A model generated the notes under the pieces. The model saw only the letters and a list, made by a program, of their open reading frames with translations. It ran no database searches and was not told the DNA's origin. Positions 1-12,765 of a DNA stretch of 64,000 nt are shown in pieces; position 1 is the first letter of the stretch; each line of letters begins with the position of its first letter. This DNA is from Colocasia esculenta (Eukaryota; Streptophyta; Magnoliopsida; Alismatales; Araceae): NCBI GenBank assembly GCA_014218235.1, contig CM024759.1, forward strand, positions 8,944,712-9,008,711, given 5' to 3'. Position numbers and translations under genes: made by a program.

Positions 1-1285
1 TGACTCGAGCACGCCCGTCGCCTGGAGTACTCCATCTACGAGCGCACAGGGATGGGGGTCCCAGGTAAACGGTAACAACCTCTCACGGGACAGGCCCTTA
101 GGTGCCAAGCACTAGGTGAACGACTAGTGTAGGACCGTATTAGGAACTAGCACTGGTGCCATGAGTACAGAGAGAACCAAGAACGGCGAAGACTCAATGA
201 GAAATGGACTTCGCAAGAAATACTTGAATCTGTTACTGTCGCGACGGCGATGCGCCTAATCGTCGTGATCATGTCGCGGCGCCCATGCCCACCGCAACAA
301 CCAAGGCTGTCATGGTCAGTGCATGCATCGCGACCCTAAAGCCGGTCTCGATCTCAGCCGAAGGGGGTCCCAGGACAGTCCTCCCAAGGATCGCCCCAAA
401 ACGCTACAAAACCACACCGACTGGGGGAGGGGAGCATGGGAAATACTAGGAAAGCATGTAAATAGGAAAACCACCCTCAAACTTTATGATTCATGCATTA
501 AACATGGAGATCTACACTCAAAGGAAACCTCCCAATGAACAAGGCATGGATCTCTCTTCCCCAAACCCTAACCACGGCAAAGATACAAGAATCATAAGGG
601 AAGGGGAGCATGCTAGAACGAGAGGAAGAGGGGGAGTCCTTACCTCAAAGAGTAGAGCGAACCCGTTGGGGCCTTCTCGTAGGAATGGTCACCACCTCCT
701 CGCTCCAAGCACCACGAGCACGTCACCTACACCAAGGGGACGTCACCTCCTCGCCACGAGCACTACGAACACACCGGAGAAAGCAAGGGAGCTTGGGGAG
801 GAAGAAGAAGGAAGAAGAAGGGAAAGAAGAAAAGGGGAAGGGGGAAATGGGCGCATGCCTCGGTTTTGATCCGACAGCCCCAGAAACACGATGGGTCAGG
901 ATGACGTGACAAGAGCCTTGTCGCAATGGCTTCAGTGGTCGCGACACCATGTCACGACCGACCCTCAGGTCACGACCCCAAAAGCGATCAAACCAATGAC
1001 TGGTCAAACTAGAACGCGACGGCCTGCCAGGTCACGTCAATGTTGTATGCGCCTGACACCCGACAAGGCTGTTCTGACAGAAAGGACAAGCGTTAAAACG
1101 ATCAGAATAAAGTAGCGTCGCCTCCAGACGGCGTGACCAGAACACGACACCTCCAGATGGCGCGTCAAGGTGGGCGCGACAAGATGCATGTCGCGACCGA
1201 CCATGCTATCGCCACACCGTCGCCACCGGCAGGTCCAGTACGATCCTGAGGACGGAGCCAAGGCCCAAGGGAGCTGGATCTTACA
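1..1285 (-). mobile_element. S0: LTR of the TGTAAYRWYC family, cut by the window edge
   Basis: The sequence matches S6, S7 and the LTRs of L1 over many blocks, such as the stretch with GGGGGTCCCAGG near 55-65 and the CGCG-rich part at 905-1245. On the minus strand the LTR begins at 1285 with TGTAAGATCC. Its 3' part lies left of the window, so I cannot tell a solo LTR from part of a full element. Short reading frames here, including a Cys/Arg-rich one, are by-products of high GC and are not conserved between copies. CCATC at 1286-1290 would be the TSD if the LTR is intact. Confidence 0.75.
905..1245. repeat. CGCG-motif array in S0
   Basis: Dense GTCGCGAC, GTCACGAC and GCGAC words recur every 15-30 bp, some decayed to TG or CA at CpG sites. 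This is the same kind of array seen in the other LTRs of this family. Confidence 0.6.
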
Positions 1286-1433
1286 CCATCATCCACTGAG
1301 TTTGTAGGCCATCATCCACTGAGCCATATACAACGTTTAGATTATTGTTTTAGCTGGTTTCATGATGAATGCCATGTGTTCTTCATGTTTAATTTGGTAG
1401 AATCCATGTGTAAGTTTTGCTCGGGATTGATAT
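1286..1433. other. Remnant of the oldest layer, left part
   Basis: No gene is visible. This segment continues at 37817 on the other side of S1. It starts with a 15-bp direct repeat (CCATCATCCACTGAG at 1286-1300 and 1309-1323). AT-rich text such as TTTCATGATGAATGCC loosely resembles the middle of the S3 LTR, so the layer may be an old decayed LTR. Confidence 0.35.
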
Positions 1434-1462
1434 TGCAATACCCCAAAATAAAATATATTGGT

Positions 1463-1465
<3 letters not shown>

Positions 1466-1527
<62 letters not shown>
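1466..1527. repeat. (TA)n microsatellite
   Basis: An uninterrupted AT dinucleotide run of 62 bp lies inside S1. On the minus strand it generates a spurious reading frame of alternating Ile and Tyr. Confidence 0.98.
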
Positions 1528-1530
<3 letters not shown>

Positions 1531-1744
1531 CTAAAACCACCATAATTGATAAAACCTTTCAATTAATTTATGTTTGAAATTTTAACTTTTTCGGACATCA
1601 TTTAGATATAAAAATATAAGGACAAATGATCCATATGAATTAACTCCTAATTATGAAACCCATTTTTGGAGTATTTTTGCTTGCATAATCATGGTTACGT
1701 AAGACTTTTATGTAACATCCCCCTCCCTATCTCGAGTCAAATGC

Positions 1745-2045
1745 TCTCGGCTGAAGTCGCGGCACCATTGGTCGTCGCCTTCTGAAGGCGACGGAGGTGA
1801 CCGTCGCGTTCTGGTTAAGGACGCGCCGGCCGCCCCTATCACGACTCAGCTCTGACAGTAGCATGTAGTTTTGTCGTGTTGCTGTCGGGACAGTTGAGAC
1901 ACCTGTCGGCACGCATGCATGAACGCGACATGTCTGTCCATCGCGTTCTTGTTGTCAAGTTTGCATGCACGACGAGTGGTGGGTTGACTGGCAGGTCTGA
2001 CTGAATCTTCCAGATCGCGACGCTAACGTGACGGTCAGCTCCATC
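1745..2045. repeat. CGCG-motif array with a perfect palindrome, S2
   Basis: Words of the GTCGCG and GCGAC type recur here. Positions 1774-1792 form a perfect inverted repeat of two 9-nt arms, GTCGCCTTC and GAAGGCGAC, around one base. A nearly identical hairpin occurs in S6 at 58164-58186. Confidence 0.7.
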
Positions 2046-2744
2046 ACATTCTGAAGGTCGAGGCATAAGTTGCAAGGGCCTGAGAACAGCCCCATTTCTT
2101 CCTTCCTTCGATTGTTTCTTCTCTTCCCAGAACCCCTGTGACATGTGCTCCGTGGAGAGGCTTGGGAGAGGAGTCTTGGTGGCTTGTGAAGGTAAGTTTG
2201 GATTGATGTTTGGTTGAGGTTTTCCTTTCTCTTTCTCTCTTCCTCACTGTGGCTTGTTCTTCCTTGTGGTGGTGAATCCTCTTCCTCGGCTCATGAAGGA
2301 GGACGTTTGTGGTTCGTGAACGGTGTCTCCGTGGGAATTGGAATGAGGAGGAGGGTTGCAAGCCTACGAGAAGGCCTCTTTGGGGTGGATCTTCGCTTTG
2401 AAGTAGGGATTTCCATGCCCTCCACCTAGTTCTAGCATGCTAGGGCTCCAAACCCTCTTCTCCAAGCCTAGAATCCATGTTAGGTCATGCATGTATCATG
2501 TGGATGCTTATGAGATGATGATTGTGCTGGTTTCATGCTTGGTTTGGGTGTGGCGTGTTGAGAGCTCCATGATGCATGTGAGAATTAATTGAGTGTAGAA
2601 CCCTTCCTTAACATGCATGGGTGTTTGCGTAGGTGGTTTGGATGTGAATGGATGTGTTTAAATCATTCCCATGCTCCCTTCCCCTTGTTTAGACCATGGT
2701 GTGGCTTTGGGGTGATATGGATGGCCTTGTGTGGCCCTCGGCTG

Positions 2745-3110
2745 AGGTCGCGACGGGTTTCCCAGTCGTGACCTGGTCGCGACATATCGCCCTGTCACGT
2801 TCTCCTTGAACGCGCCCCCAGCACCCGTCGCGTCTAAAGATGCGACAGGTATGTGTGCGGCATTCAGGAGAGCTGGGTCTGTGTGAACGCGTCCTCAGAC
2901 CCCGTCACGTTCTTGTCGCGACGGGGTATGTGTCGCGTTCAAAGGGCTCTAATTTGTGGCGACGCCTTTAACCGTCGTGTTGCCGTCGCAACGGGGCTAG
3001 GAGTCGCCTTCTGGTTTTTTGGTCACGACAAGCAGGACCGTCGCGTTCTTGTCGCGACGGATCAGTGCGTCGCCTCTCTGACCGAGAGGGACTGGCGACC
3101 TGTGTTGAGT
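2745..3110. repeat. CGCG-motif array, second block of S2
   Basis: TCGCGACGGG and GTCGCGTTC words alternate about every 20-30 bp. Several sites differ from TCGCGA only by C-to-T or G-to-A at a CpG. Confidence 0.7.
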
Positions 3111-4136
3111 TTCCGTTTCCACTGCGACTCTGTTTTCTTGGCACATGTGCTATTCCTAGTACAATGCTACTCTAGTCTTTCGCCCGGTGCTAGGCACTTG
3201 AGGGCTTATCTACGAGACAGGTTGTTACCGTTATCTGGGACCCCCGGTCCCCGCACGCCTGTTAGAGGGAGTTCTCCGGGCGGCGGGTTTTTCTCGAGTC
3301 ACAAACTCTGGTAGCAGAGGGGAAAACGGTGGGGACAGCAGCGTAGAGTCATTTGTAGACCTCTCTTAGCTAAGTCTGGGATGTTGTCATAGTTGGTAGC
3401 TCTTACGGCGCAGATCAACTAGTCCTTTTCTCACTGCCTCACTCTACGTGGTTCTGGAACCATTTTGAGGGGCCAGGCGTGGGAACGTAGTCCGGCCAGA
3501 CTACGGCAGTTGTGGTTACCTTAGTTCTACGTCTCACTCCGACGGGAGGTGCTAGACATGGACTGTCAATCGAGGGTAAGGCTCATGGCGCACTTGACTG
3601 CTTGACTAGTGTAGTGTTCTATAGCTAGTATGTTTGTCCAGGCAGGGGTTTTCTGTCTGTGTTTACAGCCTTGGGTTCTTGCTGGTGCCGTGGTTTACAC
3701 GGGTTTTCCGGTCCCGACGTTTAGTGCAGACCGTTGGCCATGTAGTTATGTTTACACTTCCGCACTTGACTCTGTTAATAGGATAGATTTACTGCTCGTG
3801 GCGACACCTGTCTGCGTGCCTTCCTTAGCTCGTGGAGGTCTGGGATGGTGGTGTTTGTGTCGTGAGACTTTGGTCTCACGTGGTTGCTCCGGTGTTCTGT
3901 GAGCTTCTTGTTTCGACGGGTGTGTGTCGAGGGTTGCTTCCGCATGTTTTCTGACTCTGCTGGTTCTGCAGGAGTCGTGTCTGGCCTGACCCTGGTTGTG
4001 GGTCATGGCGTTACTCTGTTCCGCTGCTTTGTAGTACTCTGTAGTAGGTGTTTCTCATTTTACTGCTTTCTAGAGTAGATTGCTTCTGCCTTTCCTTGGA
4101 GTTCCTGCTGCTCTAGCTGGTAAGGGACTGGTTATC

Positions 4137-4188
4137 CCTACTGAGCCTTGTTCGCGAGGCTCACCCCCCCTACTTTCTTCAGGTAGGG
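4137..4188 (+). promoter_or_regulatory. Conserved LTR block with splice-donor-like end, S2
   Basis: CCCTACTGAGC is followed by GGCTCACC and then TTTCTTCAGGTAGGG. The same order occurs in every LTR related to chromoviruses in this window, about 260-370 bp from the LTR 3' end. Confidence 0.6.
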
Positions 4189-5037
4189 ACTCGCTGTCGC
4201 AGGAGTTCGTTGTCGGACGGTTGTGGTGGCGGTTTGTTGCGCCGTGCATTGCCATCATTGTGAGTTGTGAGCGTGAGCGCTCTTGTACAGGAGTGAGTTG
4301 AGAGTTGCCTTTTTGCAAGTCCTCGGGGTATGTCCCTTAAGGACTGCACCTTTCTTTCTATACATGTACTTTTATTTGGGACATGTTGTACATAATTTCC
4401 TTATTAATATACGAACTTTCTTGTTATAGTTATTTGAATTCATTGCTTATCTCACTAGACTAAATTCTAACCCTTCCGGGTCTTCGGATCCGTGGGTGGC
4501 AACGCGACCTTCAGGGTCCCTGGCGGGGGTCTGGGAGGTCGGGTCGTTACATTTTACATGTTGGTAAACCAGTTACATGTATCATAATACGTGTTAAAGG
4601 CTCAAGTTAACATGGCTAAGTTGTGGAAAAGGGAGTTTTTATAGCGACAGGTGTGGGTGTTACGTGCCATACATGCACCACATCTGGAGATCTATTTATA
4701 CCCTTCTCTTGCTCACTCTTAGGAGTGTCTACTCTGTAACGCCCCAACGCGGAATATCGGAGCGGTAAACAGTTAATTAAATAGTATAGAGCGAGAACTA
4801 GACATCAAACCATTGTACATATTGGAATAATGTCAAATGAACCATATTTATTGATAATTCCATTAATTCTTTTACATTCACTAATGTAGAGCCATAACTT
4901 TGGGCCCAGAGTACTTTATTCAAAATAAAGCAACTTCTAACTATCTAACTAACTACTAAGATGATTGGTTGTCGAAACTTTAGGTCACTTCTACATCTGC
5001 TCATCCCCTTTCTCTTGCGTGTTGTAGTTCCCATCAG

Positions 5038-5095
5038 ACTCACCTGAAACACATGAAATAAATAGCGCAAGATGAGCGATAATCACCCAGTAGGA
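5038..5095 (-). promoter_or_regulatory. Conserved LTR block with splice-donor-like end, S3
   Basis: On the minus strand: GTCCTACTGGG, then ATCGCTCATC, then TTTCAGGTGAGT. The last nine bases (CAGGTGAGT) are a consensus plant 5' splice site. Confidence 0.6.
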
Positions 5096-6379
5096 CTTAA
5101 TATCTCATGAAAACATGCATGCTTTAAGTGATTAATGTTTTGTAAGACAAGGTAACTAGAGAGAACGATCAAGTATAATCACAAAAGTAATGTCACATGA
5201 TAGCAAGAGAACGATAGTTCTTTTCACAAGAAAATAGCACAACTAGCACGATAAAGGATTGGCCATATAACGAGATAGCATGTATGGTTGCACAAAAGTG
5301 CACTAGTCACGATAACACGTTGGTTGATCTTCTTGTCAACCGCGAGAACATAGTACTTGAATTGATTGTCATAGATTAATCTTGATAGTAGAGTACTTAG
5401 ATGTTATGCCATATACCCTAATCATTAAAACTCCCATGGGCATTAGTACTTTTGGGTGCACCTCCTAGGACCAGATCAAGCCCTTTATAATGTTGCCTGA
5501 CATTGATCATGTTTTTATCTTAGACAATCAATAGATGGCCGAATAGAGTACCAAGAATAGATGAGAGTAATTGAAGAATAGATGAGAATATAGAGAGAAC
5601 ATGAACATATGAGAGAATAGAGAAAGTAGATAAGAACGAGGGTCATATTCATAAAACAAGGATAAACATGTTATAGTAATAGTTGCAGAACACACACGAT
5701 CGTGTGCCGGCAGTCTGGTGGAAGTCACAAACCGCCCAATGACCGTGCTACGAACACAGGCCAGAGGTCCGATGTGATCTCAAGGTAAGAGAGAAAATCT
5801 AAGGTTGTTGGATCATGCTGACCCCTAAGGGTAAAATGAGTATTGATGGTACAACCTGCTCGTCGGCAATGGACGTCCGCCAAAGCCAAGGAGTCTTATG
5901 GAGGCCTTGACAAGGAGTTTCTGATCCAGTCAGGAGTATTCCCAATGAAGAGGTCGTCCGAGCCAAGATAAAGTGTGTATAGAAACGTTTGTCCGTCATG
6001 CCTTGAGTGCTCGAGACAGAGGGACGCGATATCGGTATTAAATCAATGAATAAAATGAAGAAAAGTCCATTTAAAATAATAGAAAAATTTACATGAATAA
6101 TTGCACTTAATTACTAGATATATTATTGAGTAATTTTTGTAAAGTCTCATGGAAAAAATTCACATTTGGTGTATGCATGTAAGAGAGAATCAAGTAGCAT
6201 GAGAGAGTTGTGCACTCATCTTTTAATTAATAAAACCACATGAATAATATCCAAAAATATATTATCATGACATTTATGTTCATAACAGTTCATTACCGAG
6301 TTTAAACCATGATTGTAAAACATGATTATAATGATTTGCATGAAAACTAGGGTTTCTAAACACACAATGAAATGAAACG

Positions 6380-6660
6380 TAGGTACGTGTCGCGTTCAAA
6401 TCGCGATTGGTAAGGCTATCGCATTCAGGGGAAATGGTTTAGATCAGTAGATTGATGCGCCAAAACACGACAGGGTGACCTGTCGCGATCAAGGAGATCG
6501 GTCCATAAATGCGACGTCAGGGTTTGTCGCGTTCAGGGGTATCGGTACGGGTAGGAGAATCGCCACGCAGTGGACCGTCGTGTTCAAGATGCGATGCTAT
6601 CTACTATCGCGAGCAGGTGAGAATGCGACCAGTCGGGCCGTCGCGTTCTCAGAGACCCAG
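6380..6660. repeat. CGCG-motif array in S3
   Basis: Repeated GTCGCGTTC, ATCGCGAT and TGCGAC words at intervals of 20-40 bp, in the middle of the LTR. One pair (TCGCGTTCAAATCGCGA near 6390) is partly self-complementary. Confidence 0.65.
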
Positions 6661-7352
6661 CCCGAACCCAAAAAGTGCATTGGTTCACCTTGGGTTTGCG
6701 GTCCAATCTTCAAAGGACTTGACATAGGGGTCTTTAAAATTCTATATTAAATCATATACATGATGAAAAATCACAAAATAAATTTTAAATGAAACTAGAC
6801 TTTTAGAGCTATCAACGGTAAAGGGTAATTAGACTTCTATCATGGTTTGATCATGCTATGAACATGGTACATCATGAAGAACCAAAAATCAGACACAGTG
6901 ATGGAAAATGATTTAATTCAAAAAGTGTACTTAATATAAATTGAGGAAAATGGTATCATTAGATCCCTGACATCAAGTAGAATGTATAGTAAAAGTTTCA
7001 TGCCATGACATCAAGTATGAACATGGATTTAGGGTGAACATGAGGGATCGGCCACATGTTCTCAACAGAATTTTGGGCATAAAATACTCTTAAACAACAT
7101 GATGAAAATTGGGGAAAACATGGGACTTTCAAAGATGGGATCATGATCTATCTAAGGTCGAGTTTAATTTAATTTTGCTTGAAAGATTGCCTACTTTTGA
7201 GCGCTTTGAGGTCCTAGGGCAAGAAACTTGAAAAATGCGAAAATCTCCCTTCCAAGCCTTCCTTCCCCTCGATCTCCTCTTCCAAAAGCCTCTCCTCCTC
7301 GTCCTCCAAGATCCAAGGGTTCAATAGGGTCGGCTAAAGATGAGATAGAGGT

Positions 7353-7362
7353 GTATTTATAT
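7353..7362 (-). promoter_or_regulatory. TATA box of S3
   Basis: ATATAAATAC on the minus strand. The downstream leader (about 7200-7320) resembles the T1 leader that follows its own TATA-like GCATAAATAC, including a GGAGGAGAGGC run. This supports a real LTR promoter position. Confidence 0.5.
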
Positions 7363-7775
7363 GTTTGATGTTACCAAAACTCCTAAAACTCTTTCCTCCC
7401 TTTCAACTCTGAATTTTCCATGATTATCTAGCATTTCCTAGCAATTATCCTTCCATTAGGCATGGGGTGGGCTCTAGATCCGTGGCCAAGAGGTTAGGAT
7501 AGAGTTAAGACTGTTTTTAGGATATTTATGGGTTATTTTAGTGATTATCTCATCCCTTTTTAATTTATTAGTAATTTAGGTACGAATTTTGGCCTAATTT
7601 TTACCCATCCAACATTGGGCTTCAGCTTTGTGGCCCATTAACTCATGTACAAGTTATTTAGGAAAGCCCATCACTTATTTTGCTTAATGAGTTTTCAATT
7701 TATTCACAGTTTCCTTTGATTTAAATTTATTTATCTCAATTATTGCTACATGCTCACTGGTTCGTCATTCCGTAT

Positions 7776-7858
7776 TGCTGCTACTACGGTTGCTACTACT
7801 GCTGCTACTATGGTTGTTGATTACTGCTACTGTGGCTGCTGCTACCATTAGAACCTCT
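7776..7858. repeat. Degenerate (GCTACT)n trinucleotide repeat
   Basis: GCTGCTACTAC-type units with scattered substitutions, in the S1 LTR just right of S3. Confidence 0.8.
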
Positions 7859-7917
7859 GCTATAGCACCCTCTTACTGGAAGAATTTCTTTTCTCTTTAA
7901 GTCAGTAGGATTTTCCT

Positions 7918-8043
7918 TTCTTTTCCACTCCTTAAACTAGAATCTTGGAGATCAGGCCTCCATCTTTGTTATTACCTTCATTCTTTTCCACTCCCTAAAC
8001 TAGAATCTTGGAGATCAAGCTTCCATCTTTGTTATTACCTTCA
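7918..8043. repeat. 63-bp tandem duplication
   Basis: Two adjacent 63-bp copies (7918-7980 and 7981-8043) begin TTCTTTTCCACTCC and differ at a few bases. It is private to this copy of S1. Confidence 0.9.
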
Positions 8044-8463
8044 ACTTGTGTCTAATAATCTTCTTATGTGTGGGTATGTTCTTAGTAAAGTTCATACACC
8101 GAGAATTTTATTTCCTATAGGTCAGAAGTAAATATTTCACCTAAAGACTCAGTTTAAATGAAAGTTCATCATGTAATTTCTGGGTCATTCGCATACACTT
8201 GTGTATCTCTTGGCACCTTCACTGTCACGTCCCGACATTTAATATATCATAAATGTCGTAACATGAGTGAATAGAAAATCAAGAGTAAATTTTGAACTTT
8301 TCGAGCAGAAATTGCCCCGGGTCTTCACTAAATAAAAAAAGAATAATTAACTGTCATTCTTCAGGTATTACACGATTCTCAAATTATAACTCAAAGAGCA
8401 GACGCAACAATGGTTGATCTCTCAGCATACAATTTTTTCGATGTCCCGCCTTCTAGGCTGTAG

Positions 8464-8517
8464 ACTACCTGGGAAAAAGTAGGTATGAGCAATCTTACCT
8501 AGTAGGATTTTTCCTCT
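8464..8517 (-). promoter_or_regulatory. Conserved LTR block with splice-donor-like end, S4
   Basis: On the minus strand: ATCCTACTAGG, then TTGCTCATAC, then TTCCCAGGTAGT. A somewhat decayed version of the block seen in T1 and S3. Confidence 0.5.
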
Positions 8518-9953
8518 AAAAATCAAGGAATGTAGAAGTATACATGAGTCACAGATAAATGTTGTATAGGAATGTAACTAGTACATGGTACAAGTAATGA
8601 AGAATGGTACAAATTAGGTCGTAGATGTAGTGAACTATGATCATCAAACAATGGCATGAATACAATAATATGCCAATGTACTGACATATATTGACCATCA
8701 ATGAAATAACAAAGCGTGAGCATATGAACAATAGTTTAGAAGAAAATAGAGAAAATGTATGTATAGAGATGCCCTGTCCACTCCTCAAGCAAGCAATACA
8801 TATTCATGTCTCAACATATTTCATGGAAATGTCGACCAATTTAGAATATAGTGGTGTCATGCGAAACACCCCGTGGATCCATACCGCTCGGCGCAGATTA
8901 AATGTGTAACGACCCAACCTCCTGGACCCCCCCGTCAGGGACCCCGAAGTTTGCGCGGTCACCCATGGGTCCGAAGACCCGGAAGGGTTAGAAGAATAGT
9001 CTAGTGAGATATGTACTAAATTCAAATAACTATAACAAGATATACGGTTGTACAATGTGTCCCAAGTAAAAGCACAGGTACAAGAATAAATGTGCAGTCC
9101 TTAAGGAGCATACCCCGAGAACTTACAAAGCACAACTCTCGACTCACTCAGGTACAACAGCTCACAACACTCGCTCTCATTGCTGCTGACAACACACGGC
9201 GCCACGGCCGCCACCGCAACCCGTCCGACACCGAGCACCCGCGATGACGAGCCCCTAGCTGAAGGAAGTAGGGGGAGTGAGCTTCGTGAACAAGGCCCAG
9301 TAGGGATTACCAGTCCCTCACCGGCTAGAGCAGCAGGAACTCCGAAAATAGGAAACTTCACTATAAATATGTAAAGCGAGGAACACCTACAACAGGGTAC
9401 TACTAAGCAACAGAACAGAACAACGCAATGCCATGACCACCAACCAAGGTCGTCACACACACACGACTCCTGTAGAAACCAACAAAGACACGCACAACAC
9501 GGAAACAAGTCTCGGCACGCCTATCAAGATAGGGGTCTCGCGGAGACCACTGAGCAACCCCGTGAGAAGGACGTCTCACCACAAGCACGGCCACCTCAGA
9601 CCTCCACAAGGTCGAGGGCCCACAAGCAGAACCACCCTAGACCATGGACACACCGCGAGGTTCGGAAACCACACACGCCGATGCCTGGAGGACACTGAAG
9701 CGGAAACCACCAAAAGCACGAGCCAACAAGGCCAAACCAATGATGCCTACAGAAACTAGGCACGGCCAGGCTATAACCCCCGTGCAAGATAGGGCAACGG
9801 ATAACACTTGGAAACACCTTCAGTAACTGAACGTAGCTAGGCAACCTACCGTGTTCCCCACCTGAAGGTCCTGTGGGCAAGCCTGCCCTGGGGCATATGC
9901 CGACACACTAACTGTGGCCACGGAAACAGTCGAGGCAACACATGTACTATCAC

Positions 9954-11279
9954 TGTAGATCTCGCTTTTCATTCTTTGGAAGAACTCCAAGTGTCCACAA
10001 AGAAAATAATGAGAAAATAAGTAGGAAGATGGAGCACAACTCCTAAATGTGATAGTGATCGCCAGACACATGTGGGTGTCGAAGGAGGTGCACACGCGTG
10101 GGGTCCAAATGAAAAGGTTGATCGCGTAACGTACCCTTTTGAGCAGATGGAGATTGTGCGGGATGTGGGTTCCTCTTCTTCTACGAGCACAGCCGGCCGT
10201 GGTAGAAGGCTCTTTTCTCGTTGATTACCCCTGCAAAATAGATAAACACACAAAAGAGGAGATTAGAAAATGCGTGTAGTATCAAATCCCAAATAAATGA
10301 TATAACATGAATAAAAGGAGAAGAACTCACCGCGTGGTGGTTTTTAGACCCCTAGGAAATGGGTGTGTGTGTATATGCATGCATGTATGTGTTGATAAAA
10401 AAGAATAAAGGGAAAAATAAAGGGATAATAGCCACGTTGAATATAGATAAAAGAGAAGGAGGAAGGTGCTTCCCCAATAGACGGCGTAGTAGCTGCTGCT
10501 GCAATGGATGAAGTGGACGAAGTGAGCAAGAAGCTCCCCCCGTCTCGCTCCGACGTATGTGAGGAAGACGAAGACTCCGAACTCCAAGGAATGAAGGCTC
10601 GGTGTAGCTTGGAAGTGAGGATGCTCTTCCTTGGCTCGGAGTTGAGTCTCCAATCCGGCAGGGCTTCGCCGTAGTGCAGGGTGGATGGTCAAAAGGGTGG
10701 CCTTGGGGGTCCATTATAGGGAAAAAGAGGCTCAAATCGCGTCCGGTACAGTAGACGCTATTTAAGTTGCTAAATTGCGTCCAGATAAGTGGACGCATTT
10801 CAGAACTTCCAAAAAATGCTTTTAGAAGGTTGCCAAAAATAATTATGGAAATTAGAATCGCATCCGAGATGGTGGACGCGATTCTAAAAAAGGCAATTTC
10901 GCATTAAAGAAAGCTTCCAAAATCGATTTTAGAACTTTGAATCGCGTCCAGGATGGTGGACGTGATTCAGAAATGGCATCTGGCATAAATAAGGAACTTT
11001 GAATCGCGTCCAAGACGGTGGACGTGATTCAGAAATGGCAACTGGCGTAAATAAGGAACTTTGAATCACGTCCAGGATGTGGACGCAATTCAGAAATGGC
11101 CCAGAAATTTGTGCCCATAGCCTTAAAAACCCATGGGGAAACACCGAGAAAATTGGAAAAATTTGGGAAAAACCTTTGAAAAATGGGAAAAACTCTTGTA
11201 AGGCAAAAGAGGGCCATTTTGTGGCATTACGGTGTAATTTGATATTTGCCCACGATGGAGTCAAATTCGCGTGTCTACA
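9954..11279 (-). mobile_element. 3' LTR of G1
   Basis: 1326 bp, TGTAGATCTCGC at the left and GCGTGTCTACA at the right on the plus strand. It matches the 5' LTR throughout. It carries tandem palindromic units at 10730-11095. The minus-strand bases before it, ending GCGTGGCAGC, take the place of the polypurine tract. Confidence 0.9.
10730..11095. repeat. Tandem hairpin units in the G1 3' LTR
   Basis: Units of about 60-72 bp carry an inverted repeat of the form GAATCGCGTCC, 8-nt spacer, GGACGCGATTC, followed by AGAAATGGCA...AAATAAGGAACTTT. At least five units are present, most with one or two CpG transitions in an arm. The clearest are at 10933, 11002 and 11064. Confidence 0.85.
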
Positions 11280-11992
11280 GCTGCCACGCCTTGGCGTCTG
11301 CTTTGCAGGGGAGCAAAGCGGAAGGTCACGAAGTGGAGTGTAATGGAGTGAAATGGAATGAAGTGAAATGAAGTGTAGCGAAGTGGAGTGAAACGGAGCA
11401 GACTGATAAGTAGGCGCCAAGGTGAAAAATAGACACGCGTGACAATGTGGTGAACACCACCTGATGATTTCACCAAAACCCAAGGAAATTTCCTCCAGAG
11501 AAGAAGACCTAAAGAACAAATGTTTGAATGGAAGAAGAGTGGAAGGGTTCATGAAAGGCACAAAAGGAGGTGTGTACGTGGTACACGAAGGAAAGGTGCC
11601 ACATGGGTCACGAAGGAGAGATCAACTTCCAGCGAAGGGGAAGTACCTAAAGACACAATCCGTTAGGTTGCACCATTGGGGGCATCTGCCACTACCAAGG
11701 TGGATCTATGGGAGTATAGATGAAAATAGAGGGATGAATCCAAACAAAGGCTCTTTGAGGAGATCAACTCAGAGACGACATCAATGGGGATTAGGTACTT
11801 GACCTCGAATGGAATATTTCAAATTGATTTGGAATTGAAGCGAGAATGGCTCTCAAATTGCATTGGTAGAATGGTTTTCCACAGTGACTTCAATATGCAT
11901 GTATGCTGGGCTAAAAGAAAAACAAGGTTAAAAAGGAGTAGAAAATAATCAAGGATATTAGTGTCACGATGGTGCTGAGTCAGGATCAGAGT
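11280..11992. other. G1 internal 3' region, non-coding
   Basis: This is the segment between the 3' LTR and C1. It continues at 17768. It holds a degenerate run of GAAGTGGAGTGAAATG-type units at 11330-11400. A 112-residue plus-strand frame at 11464-11802 is antisense to the element and has no recognisable domain. Confidence 0.6.
11330..11400. repeat. Degenerate GGAGTGAAATG tandem repeat
   Basis: Short A/G-rich units of 5-16 bp repeated with substitutions in the G1 3' region. On the minus (sense) strand it is C/T-rich, so it is not a polypurine tract. Confidence 0.8.
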
Positions 11993-12755
11993 TGTTGGTC
12001 CTTTATGTATGGCAGCAAGGTAACCTAGAGGGGGGGGTGAATAGGACTTTCTGAAATCTGAAATCAAAACGTGAACACTTAAAAGTATGGTTAGTGTTAG
12101 TGTGATGAAGAGTGGCAGTGCGGAAGCAAAAGAACAATCACACAAAAGGACACGGGAGATTTATCCTGGTTCGGCCCTTCCCACATGGAAGTCCTACGTC
12201 CAGTCCCCAAGCAAACTCTTGGGATTTCACTAACCGAAGGTACAGTCCCCTTCAAGGACACTACAACACCCTGGATACCCCACCAGGTCTTCTTCTCTTT
12301 CCCGGGCAAGAAGGCAGCCCACTTCTTTTCTAGGCTCAGAAGCAAACCTACTTCTTTTACAGGTTCAGAAGTAAACCTCCTAGAACAAACCCCAGTGCGG
12401 TTCTGCTAGACACCAACCCCTAGCTGGGTTATCTACTATATACAGTTCTACAGCTGGACAAGATGTCTTTCTTATAAAAGAAAGAACAGTGCTGAGAGTT
12501 CTACAAGAATGGCATCTACCCAAAAACTCTCAGCAAAAACTCTCCCCAAGAATTACAATAAGCACAGGGAGAATGAAGATGAGAAGGCTTGAAGGCGATG
12601 AAGACTTCTGCTTGGAAAGCTTCTGTAGATTTTTGGCTCGAGCTCTTCTCTCTTTCTCTGAGTGTATGTGGCGTGAAGGTTCTTCTCACTTGGATGTACA
12701 CTCCTTCAAAGATGTTCAGGAAAAAGGCTCTCTCTGTTCTTCAGCAATGCTCCAT

Positions 12756-12765
12756 CTTTTATATG
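12756..12765 (-). promoter_or_regulatory. TATA box in the C1 3' LTR
   Basis: CATATAAAAG on the minus strand; also intact in S5 near 34605. In the 5' LTR of C1 the matching site (16757-16765) has lost one T and reads CATTAAAAG. Confidence 0.5.

Larger units (their letters stand above)
1711..4551 (+). mobile_element. S2: solo LTR of the TGTAAYRWYC family
   Basis: The LTR runs from TGTAACATCCC (1711) to GGGTCGTTACA (4551), with TSD TTTTA at 1706-1710 and 4552-4556. It is 2841 bp long and lacks any internal region. It is the reverse-orientation relative of S6, S7 and the L1 LTRs, sharing the CGCG-rich blocks, the CTCAAGTGCCTAGCACCGGGCG-type block near 3180-3210 and the splice-donor-like block at 4137-4188. 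No coding sequence is supported; a 153-residue frame at 2853-3314 crosses the CGCG array and is not kept in other copies. Confidence 0.9.
4735..7750 (-). mobile_element. S3: solo LTR related to the T1 LTR
   Basis: Read on the minus strand the LTR starts TGTAGCAATAATTG at 7750 and ends GGGGCGTTACA at 4735. The flanks TACTC (4730-4734) and TGCTC (7751-7755) are a TSD with one mismatch. It shares with T1 the TGTAGCAA start, the TGGCCACG region (around 7480), a CGCG array (6380-6660), a strong TATA box and the conserved CCTACTGGG block. It is 3016 bp long, has no internal region and holds no supported gene. It sits in S1. Confidence 0.8.
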